Shown here: positions 1-8,368 of the stretch, one piece after another
How the letters are laid out: the number at the start of each line of letters is the position of its first letter
Position numbering within the stretch: the first letter of the stretch is position 1
Origin: Burkholderiales bacterium
GTDB lineage: Bacteria; Pseudomonadota; Gammaproteobacteria; Burkholderiales; Casimicrobiaceae
Direction: 5' to 3'
DNA: 39,188 bases
NCBI GenBank assembly: GCA_016790165.1
Contig: JAEUPL010000015.1
Coordinates: 1 to 39,188, forward strand
The notes under the pieces: generated by a model
Seen by the model: the letters and a program-made list of their open reading frames with translations, nothing else
Database searches by the model: none
What the model was told of the DNA's origin: nothing
Translations under genes and position numbers: made by a program

Positions 1-90
1 GGCCGCCGGCATCAGCCCCATGACAGCGACGCGTTCGATCAGCAACTTGCGTCCTTCCACGGTCAATCTGGCATTCTTATGGCTGTTCAC
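1..90 (-). CDS. IS481-family transposase, N-terminal fragment
   Basis: Thirty codons are visible, starting from GTG at 90 and running off the window. The translation begins MNSHKNARLTVEGRKLLIER, the conserved N-terminal signature of IS481-family DDE transposases, where it precedes a helix-turn-helix. A GAGG-like ribosome site lies upstream on the minus strand. The start codon lies inside the inner copy of the 10-bp inverted repeat (84-93), so transposase binding could affect its own translation or transcription; that is only a guess. The catalytic domain is outside the window, so whether the element is intact cannot be said. Confidence 0.75.
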   Translation of the reverse strand, partial: MNSHKNARLTVEGRKLLIERVAVMGLMPAA

Positions 91-158
91 CTGGTTGATT
101 TCCTCTGAGAGTTCTGAAGCGTGGTAACTCCAGTCTCCCAGAATCTTTCAGGTGAACA
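1..158 (-). mobile_element. End of an IS481-family insertion sequence (cut by window edge)
   Basis: The left edge holds the 5-prime end of an insertion sequence read on the minus strand. It contains the first codons of a transposase and about 68 bases of leader. The outer boundary is placed at 158 because the minus-strand sequence from there begins TGTTCACCTG, a TG-start typical of IS tips. The same ten bases recur in opposite orientation at 84-93, so 84-93 and 149-158 form a perfect 10-bp inverted repeat. The element stops about 19 bases beyond the stop codon of the Bug receptor gene, so it does not break that gene. The boundary is an inference, since the other end is outside the window. Confidence 0.6.
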
Positions 159-177
159 ATCTATTGAAACATCACAA

Positions 178-1149
178 CTAGTCCGCTTTCGCGCCCGATG
201 CCTTCACCACCTTGGCCCACTTGTCGATTTCCAACTTGATGTGCGCGGCAAACTGCTCCGGCGTGTTACCGACGCCATCGGCGCCTTGACTGGCGAGACG
301 CTCCCTCATCTCCGGCGTTTGCAGCATCCTCTGGATTTGCGTCGACACCTTGTCGACGATGTCTTTCGGCGTACCTGCGGGTGCCAGCAAGCCGAACCAC
401 GAACTCGCCTCAAAACCTGGCAAACCGGCCTCGGCGATCGTTGGCACATTGGGAAGCGCCGGCGTCCGCGTGCTGCTGGTCACCGCGATGGCCTTGAGCT
501 TGCCGCCCCTGATGTGGGGCATCACCGAAGGCGCGTTGTCGAACATCACATTGACCTGACCACTCATCACATCGGGAAGTGCCGCCGACGAACCCTTGTA
601 CGGTACGTGCGCCATCTGCACGCCTGCCAACTGCTTGAACAGCTCGCCCGAGAGGTGAATCGATGTGCCGGAGCCGCTGGAGGCAAACGTGACCTTGCCG
701 CCCTCCTTCCTGCTCAGATCAATCAACTCCTTGACGCTGTTGACTGGAAACGGGGGTGCCGCGACGAGTACGTTCGGCACGGCGGCCACCAACGACACCG
801 GCGCGAAGTCTTTCACCGCGTCATAGGGCATCTTCGCGTACAGCGCCATGTTGATTGCATGCGTACCGACCGTGCCCATCAGGAAGGTGTAGCCATCCGG
901 GGCGGACTTTGCGACTGCATCAGCCCCAATGTTGCCACCGGCGCCGGCCCTGTTTTCCACCACCACGGCTTGACCAAACGCTTTTTGCAGGTCCGCCGCA
1001 ACGGCGCGCGCCAGAATGTCGGTCGTACCGCCGGCCAGAAAGGGCACAACGATCTTGATCGGTTTGTTGGGGTATTGCGCGAACGCCGCAGCGCTCAACC
1101 ACAGTGCGCTCAACCCCGCCAACAACGCGCGTTTGCAAACTGATTTCAT
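178..1149 (-). CDS. Bug/TctC-family tripartite tricarboxylate transporter receptor
   Basis: A 323-residue periplasmic solute-binding protein. A signal peptide (about residues 1-24, ending AAAFA) is followed by YPNKPIKIVVPF, the standard N-terminus of mature Bug proteins. The GAGGNIGADAVAKSAPDGYTF stretch is the ligand-contacting segment conserved in the family. Family members bind carboxylates, amino acids or other small organic anions, some for TctAB-type carriers; the ligand cannot be read from sequence, and no membrane carrier genes are nearby. I chose the ATG at 1149 rather than the in-frame ATG at 1173, because a strong AGGAGG (1153-1158) sits just upstream and the signal peptide starts there. 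It lies downstream of relA in the same direction with an 85-base gap. An IS481 end sits just past its stop codon. Confidence 0.93.
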   Translation of the reverse strand: MKSVCKRALLAGLSALWLSAAAFAQYPNKPIKIVVPFLAGGTTDILARAVAADLQKAFGQAVVVENRAGAGGNIGADAVAKSAPDGYTFLMGTVGTHAINMALYAKMPYDAVKDFAPVSLVAAVPNVLVAAPPFPVNSVKELIDLSRKEGGKVTFASSGSGTSIHLSGELFKQLAGVQMAHVPYKGSSAALPDVMSGQVNVMFDNAPSVMPHIRGGKLKAIAVTSSTRTPALPNVPTIAEAGLPGFEASSWFGLLAPAGTPKDIVDKVSTQIQRMLQTPEMRERLASQGADGVGNTPEQFAAHIKLEIDKWAKVVKASGAKAD

Positions 1150-1234
1150 AGTTCCTCCTCGATAGCTTTTCATTGTAGGAGTGGCGAGCGGAGATCAGTC
1201 GACGCGTTGGCGTCGGCCTCGCGGCAGACCACGG

Positions 1235-3469
1235 CTACACCCGACGCGCGTTCTGCACGCCTTTCACCTGTGTGACCTGAGTGAGCGCCACGCGCAGTTG
1301 GTCCATGCTGCGCACCTCGGCAGTGAACTTCATCTTGGCTACGAAGTCGCGGGTCATCGTGTTCACCGCGGTCACATTGATCTTCTCGCGCGCCAGAACG
1401 TCCGACACGTCACGCAACAAGCCCTGCCGATCATGTGCGATCACTTCAATCTGCACACTGAACAAATCACTCTGCGCCGCTTCGCCCCAATCCGCGGTGA
1501 TGATGCGGTTGGGCTCATCCGACTGCATGCGCAGTACGTTCGCGCAATCGGCACGGTGGATCGTAATGCCTTTGAGGCGCGTCACGAAACCGACGATCGG
1601 ATCGGGCGGCACCGGCTTGCAGCATTTCGCGAGCCCGGTCATCAGTTTGTCAACGCCCACCACCAGAATGCCGCCGCCACCGGCCTTGGCGCGACTGCGT
1701 GCCGTATGCACTTCGCGCGCCTCGCGGGCTGCGGCACCCTCCGTCGTCGTCTCGCCGAGCAACCCGGCCGCCTTGCGAATCGCCAGATCAAGCTCGCGAT
1801 GGTTGATCTCCGCGCGACCGACTGCCACGTAAAGTTCATCGGGCGATTTGAAGCCCGCCTCGTGTGCCAAGCGGTCGAGGTTTAGCGCCGTCTGGCCATG
1901 CCGTTGCAAGTCCTTTTCGACTGCAGCTCGACCGCTGGTCAGGGTCTCCTGCATGTCGAGGGCGTTGAACCACTGCCGCACCTTGCTCCGGCCACGGTTG
2001 CTGCGCAGGTAACCGTTCTCGGGATTCAGCCAGTCGCGCGAAGGCCCACCTTCCTTGGCCGCGGTAATCTCTACCCGCTGGCCACTCTTGAGCGGCGTAG
2101 TGAGCGGCACCATCGCACCGTCCACCTTGGCGCCGCGGCAGCGGTGACCCAGCCCCGTGTGCACGGCGTAGGCAAAGTCGATCGGCGTCGCATCACGGGG
2201 CAAATCGATGATCTTGCCTTGCGGCGTCAGCACGAATATGGTCTCGTCAAACAGCGACGACTTGAATCCGGCGAGCAATTCCCCCGGAGAACTCACGTCC
2301 TTTCCCCACGACAGCACCTGTCGCAGCCCGGCGATCTTGCTGGCGAATCCGGCATCGCGCGCTGCGTTGCCACCTTCCTTGTAGTTCCAGTGCGCCGCGA
2401 CGCCAAACTCGCTGGATTGATGCATCTCCTGGGTGCGAATCTGCACCTCCAACGCCTTGCCTTGCGGCCCGATCACGCTGGTATGCAAAGAGCGGTAGTT
2501 GTTGGCTTTGGGTTTGGCGATGTAGTCGTCGAACTCGCCGGGAATCGGCTGGAACATGCTGTGCACGATACCCAGCGCGGTGTAGCAGTCCTTGAGCTCC
2601 GGGACGATTACGCGCACCGCGCGGATGTCGTAGAGTTCCTCCACCGCCAGATGCTTGCGCTGCATCTTTTCGTAGATCGAGTAGATGTGCTTCGAGCGAC
2701 CCGTCACTTCGGTTGGAATTCCCGCCTGGCCCAGTGCGTCACGCAGCAGCGCCTTGGTCGTGTCGATATAGGCTTCGCGCTCGATACGCGTCTCGTCCAG
2801 ATAGTGGGCAATGGCGTGATATTTCGTCGGCTCCAGCAGGCGCAGCGAGAGATCTTCCAACTCCCACTTTAGCTGCCAGACGCCAAGGCGGTTGGCAAGC
2901 GGCGCAAAGATATCCATCACTTCGCGGGCTTCGGCCTGTGCGCTCTCGTTGCGCCGCGCCTCCGGCGAGAGGGCAACGGCGCGCAGCGACACCAGCCGCT
3001 CTGCCAGCTTGAGCAACACCACGCGGATGTCGTCGACCATCGCCAGCAGCATCTTGCGCAGCGCTTCAGTCTGCTGCGCCTGTTCGCCCGCGGTCGAAGC
3101 GGTGGCCGCGGAGTTCTGGGCAGCATTCGTGCCCGGTGTTTTGACCGGTCGTGACAGCCCGCGCAGGCTGTTCATGCGATGCACGCCGCTGAACAGCGCG
3201 GCGATGTCCGCGCCAAACTGAGCCTGCACGGCCTGTTCAGTCTCACTGTCGTCCGGCAAAGCAATCAGATGCGCGGCAGCGACGCACTCGGTGCCAAGCT
3301 TGAGCTTGTCCATCAGTGCAGCGGCCGCTTCGCCGCGCGCAGCCGCAACCGGACCGGCACGCTCTGCCACCCACCGCACGACCGCCTCCGGTGCTGCCGC
3401 GTCCGCCGCGGGTGAGGCTATGGCGAGCGACGCACCGCGCTCGCGATCATGCTGGTTAGGAGCGGTCAT
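1235..3469 (-). CDS. relA: GTP pyrophosphokinase RelA (monofunctional (p)ppGpp synthetase)
   Basis: A 744-residue RelA/SpoT homologue that makes (p)ppGpp from ATP and GTP or GDP during the stringent response, on ribosomes stalled by uncharged tRNA. Domain order is degenerate HD (about 40-200), synthetase (about 250-360), TGS (409-470), helical and zinc-finger region with conserved Cys616-Cys617 (LAKCCKPV), and C-terminal ACT (669-744). The HD active-site residues are missing (no HDxxEDT), and the synthetase carries EFDD at 312-315. EFDD is the EXDD signature of monofunctional RelA; bifunctional Rel/SpoT carries RXKD. A poorly conserved Ala/Thr-rich insert lies at about 110-135. It follows pgeF by 41 bases on the same strand and is probably co-transcribed with rluD-pgeF. 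Confidence 0.95.
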   Translation of the reverse strand: MTAPNQHDRERGASLAIASPAADAAAPEAVVRWVAERAGPVAAARGEAAAALMDKLKLGTECVAAAHLIALPDDSETEQAVQAQFGADIAALFSGVHRMNSLRGLSRPVKTPGTNAAQNSAATASTAGEQAQQTEALRKMLLAMVDDIRVVLLKLAERLVSLRAVALSPEARRNESAQAEAREVMDIFAPLANRLGVWQLKWELEDLSLRLLEPTKYHAIAHYLDETRIEREAYIDTTKALLRDALGQAGIPTEVTGRSKHIYSIYEKMQRKHLAVEELYDIRAVRVIVPELKDCYTALGIVHSMFQPIPGEFDDYIAKPKANNYRSLHTSVIGPQGKALEVQIRTQEMHQSSEFGVAAHWNYKEGGNAARDAGFASKIAGLRQVLSWGKDVSSPGELLAGFKSSLFDETIFVLTPQGKIIDLPRDATPIDFAYAVHTGLGHRCRGAKVDGAMVPLTTPLKSGQRVEITAAKEGGPSRDWLNPENGYLRSNRGRSKVRQWFNALDMQETLTSGRAAVEKDLQRHGQTALNLDRLAHEAGFKSPDELYVAVGRAEINHRELDLAIRKAAGLLGETTTEGAAAREAREVHTARSRAKAGGGGILVVGVDKLMTGLAKCCKPVPPDPIVGFVTRLKGITIHRADCANVLRMQSDEPNRIITADWGEAAQSDLFSVQIEVIAHDRQGLLRDVSDVLAREKINVTAVNTMTRDFVAKMKFTAEVRSMDQLRVALTQVTQVKGVQNARRV

Positions 3470-3510
3470 TCACGGATTATCCGTAAGGACGGCAGGACGC
3501 ACCGCGATGC

Positions 3511-4290
3511 TCAAGGCGCCAGCCAGACAAATGCCGCCATGCGTCCCGTCACGCGGTCGCGGCGGTGCGAGAAAAACCGGGTGGCGTCGCTGTAAGTACA
3601 TGCGCCACTCGCGGCGACACGCGTGACACCGGCACGGGCCAGACGCTGCCGGGCGATCGCCGGCAAGTCGCATAGAAACTTGCCCGGTGTCGAGCGCGCC
3701 AGAAAGTGCTGCGCCGCGCCGGCGTCGCCGCTGACGAATGCCTCGCGAACATCGTCCCCGACCTCGAACGCTGCCGGGCCGATGCACGGCCCGAGCCAGG
3801 CGCTCACTCGCGCCGGATCGACCGCCATGCGCTGCAGTGTGTTTTCGATCACACCCGCCACCATCCCGCGCCAACCCGCGTGCGCGGCGCCGACGCAACA
3901 CCCGTCGTCGTCCGCGAAAAGCACGGGCATGCAATCAGCTACCTTGATGCCGCACACCATGCCCGCGGTGCGGCAGACGATGGCGTCGCCCTCAATACCG
4001 GTCGCACCGAGCGGCGTGTTTGAGGGCAGTGATTCGGCCGCCTGCACACCGGCGCCGTGCACCTGATACACCCAGCGCAACGCGTCGGCCCCAACGCCAA
4101 GTGCGGCAGCAGTGATCCTTTCGTTCTCGGCCACGTCCTCGCGGCGGTCGGCGGTGGCATAGCCGAGGTTCAAGCCGTCAAACGGCGCTCTGCTCACCCC
4201 GCCCTGCCGCGTGGTGATTGCCGCCTGAACGCATGCTGGCGCCGACCATACAGGTCGGATGAAACCGGGCAACACGTTATTCGCGGACAT
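3511..4290 (-). CDS. pgeF: Peptidoglycan editing factor PgeF (YfiH / DUF152, laccase-domain fold)
   Basis: A 259-residue cytosolic protein of the YfiH family. Family members have been called polyphenol oxidases or purine nucleoside hydrolases, and in E. coli the protein prevents misincorporation of L-Ser in place of L-Ala in peptidoglycan precursors. The metal and active-site residues are visible: His78 in VYQVHG, Cys120 in VADCMPV, His137 in AAHAGWRG, plus the GPCIGP loop and the C-terminal FFSHRRD motif. Length matches the family. The start codon lies 14 bases inside the end of rluD, so the two are translationally coupled. rluD-pgeF is a conserved pair, also seen in E. coli, which supports the call. 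Confidence 0.95.
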   Translation of the reverse strand: MSANNVLPGFIRPVWSAPACVQAAITTRQGGVSRAPFDGLNLGYATADRREDVAENERITAAALGVGADALRWVYQVHGAGVQAAESLPSNTPLGATGIEGDAIVCRTAGMVCGIKVADCMPVLFADDDGCCVGAAHAGWRGMVAGVIENTLQRMAVDPARVSAWLGPCIGPAAFEVGDDVREAFVSGDAGAAQHFLARSTPGKFLCDLPAIARQRLARAGVTRVAASGACTYSDATRFFSHRRDRVTGRMAAFVWLAP

Positions 4291-5311
4291 AGATCACCTC
4301 GACGTCGCCCTCATCGCCCAAATCGTCGTCGCTGTCGTCACCTGTACGCGTCGCGTTATCCCGCTCGGCACGCAGGTCGCGCAGCAGGAATTTCATGTCA
4401 CGCGGTATCGGCGCACTAAAGCGCATCATCTCACCCGTTAGCGGATGCGCCAGTGTCAATCGCCACGCGTGCAGTGCCTGCCTGTGGAACAGTACATCCC
4501 CGCGCTTGCCATAGGTGGCATCCCCGACCAGCGGATGCTTGATGCTGGCCATGTGCACGCGAATCTGGTGTGTTCGCCCGGTTTCCAGCTTGCATTCGAT
4601 CAGGGTGTAGTGTCTCCCCTTCAAGGCCGGACCGCCAAAATGTTCGCGTACTTTGTAGTGGGTGACGGCCGACTTGCCCCCCGTGACCACCATGGCCATC
4701 TTCGTCCGGTCGCGTGCGCTGCGACCAATGGCCCCCTCAACCGTGCCGTTGCGGCGGACTTCACCATGCACCAATGCGACGTATTCACGCGACGCCGAAT
4801 GCGATTGCAGTTGCCGCACCAACTGAGTCTGTGCCAGCGGGGTTTTCGCCACCATCATGACGCCGCTGGTATCCTTGTCGAGGCGGTGGACGATACCAGC
4901 GCGCGCGACGTTGGCCAATGACGGCGCGTGATGCAACAGCGCGTTCAGCAATGTTCCCTCGCGATTGCCGGCCCCCGGATGCACCACGAGCCCTGGCGGC
5001 TTGTCCAGAACAAGGAGGTGCTCGTCTTCGTGCAGGATGTCGAGGGGAATGTCCTCGGCCTGCGCCTCGATTTCGATGCCGGCGTCGGGTAGCGTCAAGC
5101 TAAGCAATTCGCCGCCTTCCAGCCGCGTTTTACCAGCCCGAGTCTCACCATCCACCAGCACATGCCCGTCCTCAAGCCACGCTTTGAGGCGGCTACGCGA
5201 ATGCTCCGGCAGCAATGCAGCGAGCGCAGCGTCCAGCCGCAATCCTGCCAGTGACATGGGCACCGCCATCGTGCGGGCTACGACGGGAATTGCCGGCGCG
5301 GCGCCGCTCAC
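4277..5311 (-). CDS. rluD: 23S rRNA pseudouridine synthase RluD
   Basis: A 344-residue RluA-family enzyme, which in E. coli makes the three pseudouridines in helix 69 of 23S rRNA. An N-terminal S4 RNA-binding domain (about residues 20-80 from the chosen start) precedes the catalytic domain. The HRLDKDTSG motif holds catalytic Asp145, and ETGRTHQIRVHM is the usual downstream motif. I prefer the GTG start at 5311, because GGGAGG lies five bases upstream and the resulting N-terminus matches the usual family length. ATG codons at 5404, 5269 and 5257 are alternatives. The C-terminal tail is acidic (DDSDDDLGDEGD). It is divergent from bamD across about 180 bases, as in many proteobacteria, and overlaps pgeF. 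Confidence 0.93.
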   Translation of the reverse strand: MSGAAPAIPVVARTMAVPMSLAGLRLDAALAALLPEHSRSRLKAWLEDGHVLVDGETRAGKTRLEGGELLSLTLPDAGIEIEAQAEDIPLDILHEDEHLLVLDKPPGLVVHPGAGNREGTLLNALLHHAPSLANVARAGIVHRLDKDTSGVMMVAKTPLAQTQLVRQLQSHSASREYVALVHGEVRRNGTVEGAIGRSARDRTKMAMVVTGGKSAVTHYKVREHFGGPALKGRHYTLIECKLETGRTHQIRVHMASIKHPLVGDATYGKRGDVLFHRQALHAWRLTLAHPLTGEMMRFSAPIPRDMKFLLRDLRAERDNATRTGDDSDDDLGDEGDVEVIYVRE

Positions 5312-5376
5312 CAGAGCCTCCCGCCAAGCGACGAAGCCCCCGCAAGTGCCGTCGCGATGGCCTGCCGCCGCGCACC

Positions 5377-5382
5377 TATAAT
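5377..5382 (+). promoter_or_regulatory. Candidate -10 element for bamD
   Basis: A perfect TATAAT lies 107 bases upstream of the bamD start, within the rluD-bamD divergent region. I see no convincing -35 hexamer 16-18 bases further upstream, so this is only a candidate. Confidence 0.4.
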
Positions 5383-5488
5383 CGTGGCTCTTCTGCTGCG
5401 GCACTCGCCGCGACGGGCGATTTGCCAGAAGCGGCTACCGCGCGGCAACATCGCCCCGGCGAGCGCGTGGCAACACTCAAGGAATTCC

Positions 5489-6286
5489 ATGCGCTTTACC
5501 GCGAAAGTACAAACGTTTTTTCTCATGCTGGCAGCCAGCGTGCTCCTGTCCGGCTGCGGCTGGTTCAGTGGCATGTTCGCCAAGACGGAAGATCCGCAGA
5601 AGATGGCCGTCGAAGGATTGTATCGACGCGCAAAGGACGAGCTGAATTCGGGCAACTACGCTGCGGCCATCAAGTTGTACGAAACGCTGGAGTCTCGCTA
5701 TCCGTATGGCGTGCAGTCGCAGCAGGCAATTCTCGATACGGCCTACGCTCAATACAAGCTGGGCGAGCGGACGCAAGCCATCGCGGCTGCGGACCGCTTC
5801 ATCAAGCTCTACCCGAATCACGAGAACGTTGATTACGCCTACTACATCAAAGGCCTCTCCAACTTCATCGAAGACCTTGGTTTGCTCTCATTCTTTGCGA
5901 CGCAAGACTTGTCTGAACGCGACCAAAAATCTGCGCGTGAGGCGTACACCACGTTCAAGACGTTGACTGAAAAATTCCCGCAAAGCCGCTACCACGCTGA
6001 TTCGTTGCTTCGACTGCGGTACCTGGTGAATGCCTTGTCGCAGAATGAAGCCCACGTGGCGCGCTACTACTTCAACCGGGGCGCCTATCAGGCCGCCATC
6101 AACCGCGCACAGAGCTGCATCACCAATTTCCCGAACACCCCCGCCAACGAAGAAGCCCTGCGCATCATGGTGCAAAGCTACCGTGCGATGGGCAACACCC
6201 AACTCGCGGGCGATGCGGAACGCATTTACAAGGCGACCTACGCGCAGGCCGCGTCCAGCGAGCGACCCTGGTGGAAGTTCTGGTGA
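5489..6286 (+). CDS. bamD: Outer membrane assembly lipoprotein BamD (ComL/YfiO)
   Basis: A 265-residue lipoprotein of the BAM complex, which inserts beta-barrel proteins into the outer membrane. The signal peptide ends in the lipobox LLSG with Cys23 as the lipidation site. After it come tetratricopeptide-like helical repeats, including SGNYAAAIKLYETLESRYPYG and LGERTQAIAAADRFIKLYP, typical of BamD. Position 24 is Gly, not Asp, consistent with outer-membrane sorting under the E. coli Lol rule. The start at 5489 gives the signal peptide directly and has AAGGAA just upstream; an ORF-extending ATG at 5357 would put 44 residues ahead of the signal peptide. Divergence from rluD is a conserved arrangement. 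Confidence 0.95.
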   Translation: MRFTAKVQTFFLMLAASVLLSGCGWFSGMFAKTEDPQKMAVEGLYRRAKDELNSGNYAAAIKLYETLESRYPYGVQSQQAILDTAYAQYKLGERTQAIAAADRFIKLYPNHENVDYAYYIKGLSNFIEDLGLLSFFATQDLSERDQKSAREAYTTFKTLTEKFPQSRYHADSLLRLRYLVNALSQNEAHVARYYFNRGAYQAAINRAQSCITNFPNTPANEEALRIMVQSYRAMGNTQLAGDAERIYKATYAQAASSERPWWKFW

Positions 6287-6299
6287 GTCTTGGCGCCGG

Positions 6300-8243
6300 T
6301 TAGGCGTCAACGCGTCCGCTGGATGCGAAGAACACCGCCACGTCCGATAGCGCACGAGTAAACGGCATCGGTGGAAGGCTGGCACGCAGCACGCGACCAT
6401 AGCCCTTGCTGACCAGGCGGTCATCGCAGATGGCCAGGACGCCGCGGTCGCTTTCTGACCGGATCAACCGCCCCGCCCCCTGTTTGAGCGAAATGGCGGC
6501 CTGCGGCACCTGCCAGTCCATAAATGGGCTGCCGCCTTGTTCCTCGAGGTACTTCATGCGCGCTGCGAGCACCGGGTCATCCGGCGGCGCAAACGGAAGC
6601 TTGTCAATCACGACCAGCGACAGGGCATCCCCGGCCACGTCAACGCCCTCCCAGAAACTCTGTGAGCCGATCAGAACCGCGTTACCAAGCGTGCGGAAGC
6701 GCCGCAGGAGCTCGCCCTTTGGCGCGTCGTTCTGGGTCAGCACGGGAAATTCGAGATCACGCTCACGCAACTTTTGCGGGAACACCTCTGCGCATTGCCG
6801 TAAGGCGCGCAAGCTGGTGAATAGCAGGAACGCTCGCCCACCCGACAACGCCACCAGTTCAAGCGCCGCATCGATCACGGCTTGGGTATGCGTCGGTGAA
6901 TTGGGCGGAGGCAGCCCCTGTGGCACATAGATGCGCCCGGCATTGGCGTAGTCAAACGGGCTGGGCCAGGATTTGGCGGGCGCCGCATCGAGTCCGAGCT
7001 GGCGAGCGAACAACGAAAAGTCGCCACCCGCCGAGAGAGTCGCGCTGGTGAATATCCAGCTCCGCGCCGTACCCACAGTCTCCTTGCGAAAGACATCGGC
7101 TACCGACAGCGGCGTCGCGTGCAACTGCCAGCCGTTCGCCGAGATATCGGCCCAGCGGATGAGGTCACCGCGCGAATCGTCGCGCCAGGCGGAAAGCCGC
7201 TCCGCAAGGGCACGGGTTCGCTTCAGCAAACCTGGCATCTCCTCGCTGCGCTCGGCCTGCGACTCAATGCCGTCCGCGAGTGTCGAGAGTTCGTCAATCA
7301 GTCGATCCAGCGCGTCCACGAATTCGCGGCGTGAACGCGTGTCGTCCCGCACGATTTTGGCGCTGCCCAAATCGAACCCGAGCCGTACGGCGCGCGCCGC
7401 CATACCCACGGCCAATGCACTGTCGAGCAGATCGGAGGCCTCGCGCGCAACGCGTCGCTGTTCCAGTTCAACATCGCGCGCCAGCTCCGTGACCTGCAGC
7501 ATGCTGGTCGATTCGCCGAAAAACACCGTGGCCACGTCCGGCGCGCGGTGGGCCTCGTCAATAATGACCGTGTTGCACGCGGGCAGTAACTCCCCCAAGC
7601 CATCGTCCTTGAGTGCAATGTCAGCAAAGAGCAGATGGTGATTCACGACGACAACGTCGGCCGTCAGGGCCTCGCGCCGCGCCTTCATCACGAAGCACTC
7701 CTTGTAGTGGCCGCACTCGCTGCCGAGGCAGTTGTCCCGCGTCGATGTAACCAGCGGCCACACGGGTGAGGATTCCGGGACCGTTTCGCAGTCGGCCCGA
7801 TCTCCGGTGTTGCTGCGTTCGGCAAAGGCGCCAATGCGTTGCACGTGGGCAATGTGTTCGCGCGCGGTGAAACGCCCTTCGCTGCGCGTGCGTGCAAGAT
7901 GGTAATGGCACACGTAGTTGGTGCGCCCTTTGAGCAACGCGGCTTCGATGGGCAGTTTGAGTGCGTCACGAACGCGCGGTAGGTCGCGATCAAAAAGCTG
8001 ATCCTGCAGCGTCTTGGTGCCCGTCGCGATGATGACTTTGCCGCCCGATAGCAGCGCAGGTACCAGGTACGCAAAGGTTTTGCCGGTCCCAGTCCCTGCC
8101 TCGGCCAGTAGCTGACCGTTGCTGGTTATCGCTTCGGCAATCGCCTCCGCAAGCTCAATTTGCTGCGGTCGCGCACGGAAATTGGGCAAAGCCTGCGCCA
8201 GCGCGCCGTCGGGGCCGAAGATGCGCGCCAGATCGGATGTCAT
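6300..8243 (-). CDS. DinG/YoaA-family ATP-dependent DNA helicase (Fe-S, XPD-like)
   Basis: A 647-residue superfamily 2 helicase with 5-prime to 3-prime polarity in characterised relatives, acting on forked or R-loop DNA. Walker A is AGTGTGKT at 49-56 and motif II is DEAH at 229-232. Four cysteines (112, 172, 177, 183) lie between them at the place where XPD/DinG proteins bind a 4Fe-4S cluster. The C-terminal helicase half includes FTSLRAL, IGSQSFWEGVD and the QGAGRLIRSESDRG motif VI. There is no extra exonuclease domain, and the length is close to YoaA. Its stop is 13 bases from the bamD stop (convergent). I see no LexA box in the 125 bases upstream, unlike E. coli dinG. Confidence 0.92.
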   Translation of the reverse strand: MTSDLARIFGPDGALAQALPNFRARPQQIELAEAIAEAITSNGQLLAEAGTGTGKTFAYLVPALLSGGKVIIATGTKTLQDQLFDRDLPRVRDALKLPIEAALLKGRTNYVCHYHLARTRSEGRFTAREHIAHVQRIGAFAERSNTGDRADCETVPESSPVWPLVTSTRDNCLGSECGHYKECFVMKARREALTADVVVVNHHLLFADIALKDDGLGELLPACNTVIIDEAHRAPDVATVFFGESTSMLQVTELARDVELEQRRVAREASDLLDSALAVGMAARAVRLGFDLGSAKIVRDDTRSRREFVDALDRLIDELSTLADGIESQAERSEEMPGLLKRTRALAERLSAWRDDSRGDLIRWADISANGWQLHATPLSVADVFRKETVGTARSWIFTSATLSAGGDFSLFARQLGLDAAPAKSWPSPFDYANAGRIYVPQGLPPPNSPTHTQAVIDAALELVALSGGRAFLLFTSLRALRQCAEVFPQKLRERDLEFPVLTQNDAPKGELLRRFRTLGNAVLIGSQSFWEGVDVAGDALSLVVIDKLPFAPPDDPVLAARMKYLEEQGGSPFMDWQVPQAAISLKQGAGRLIRSESDRGVLAICDDRLVSKGYGRVLRASLPPMPFTRALSDVAVFFASSGRVDA

Positions 8244-8309
8244 GTCGTGATTTTATGGATAGCCTCCGGCGGACAACACAGACGTGGCACCGTTAACGCA
8301 GCAGGGCTG

Positions 8310-8336
8310 TTGGCCACGTCGCGACCAGCCTAAAAT
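8310..8336 (+). promoter_or_regulatory. Weak candidate promoter for the DUF349 gene
   Basis: TTGGCC (8310-8315) and TAAAAT (8331-8336) are spaced by 15 bases, about 30 bases before the GTG start at 8369. The -10 is good, but the -35 and the spacing are poor. The intergenic region to the divergent helicase gene is only 125 bases, so a promoter must lie close to here. Confidence 0.35.
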
Positions 8337-8368
8337 CAGGGCTTCACGTCAACCCAACGATTTTTCCT

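Noticed and set aside
121-1143. Long plus-strand open frame opposite the Bug receptor
   Set aside because: It mirrors a well-supported gene; the translation is Arg/His-rich and low in family-like features, typical of antisense frames in GC-rich DNA.
1898-2872. 324-codon plus-strand frame opposite relA
   Set aside because: It lies wholly inside the conserved synthetase and TGS regions of relA, with no ribosome site or recognisable domain.
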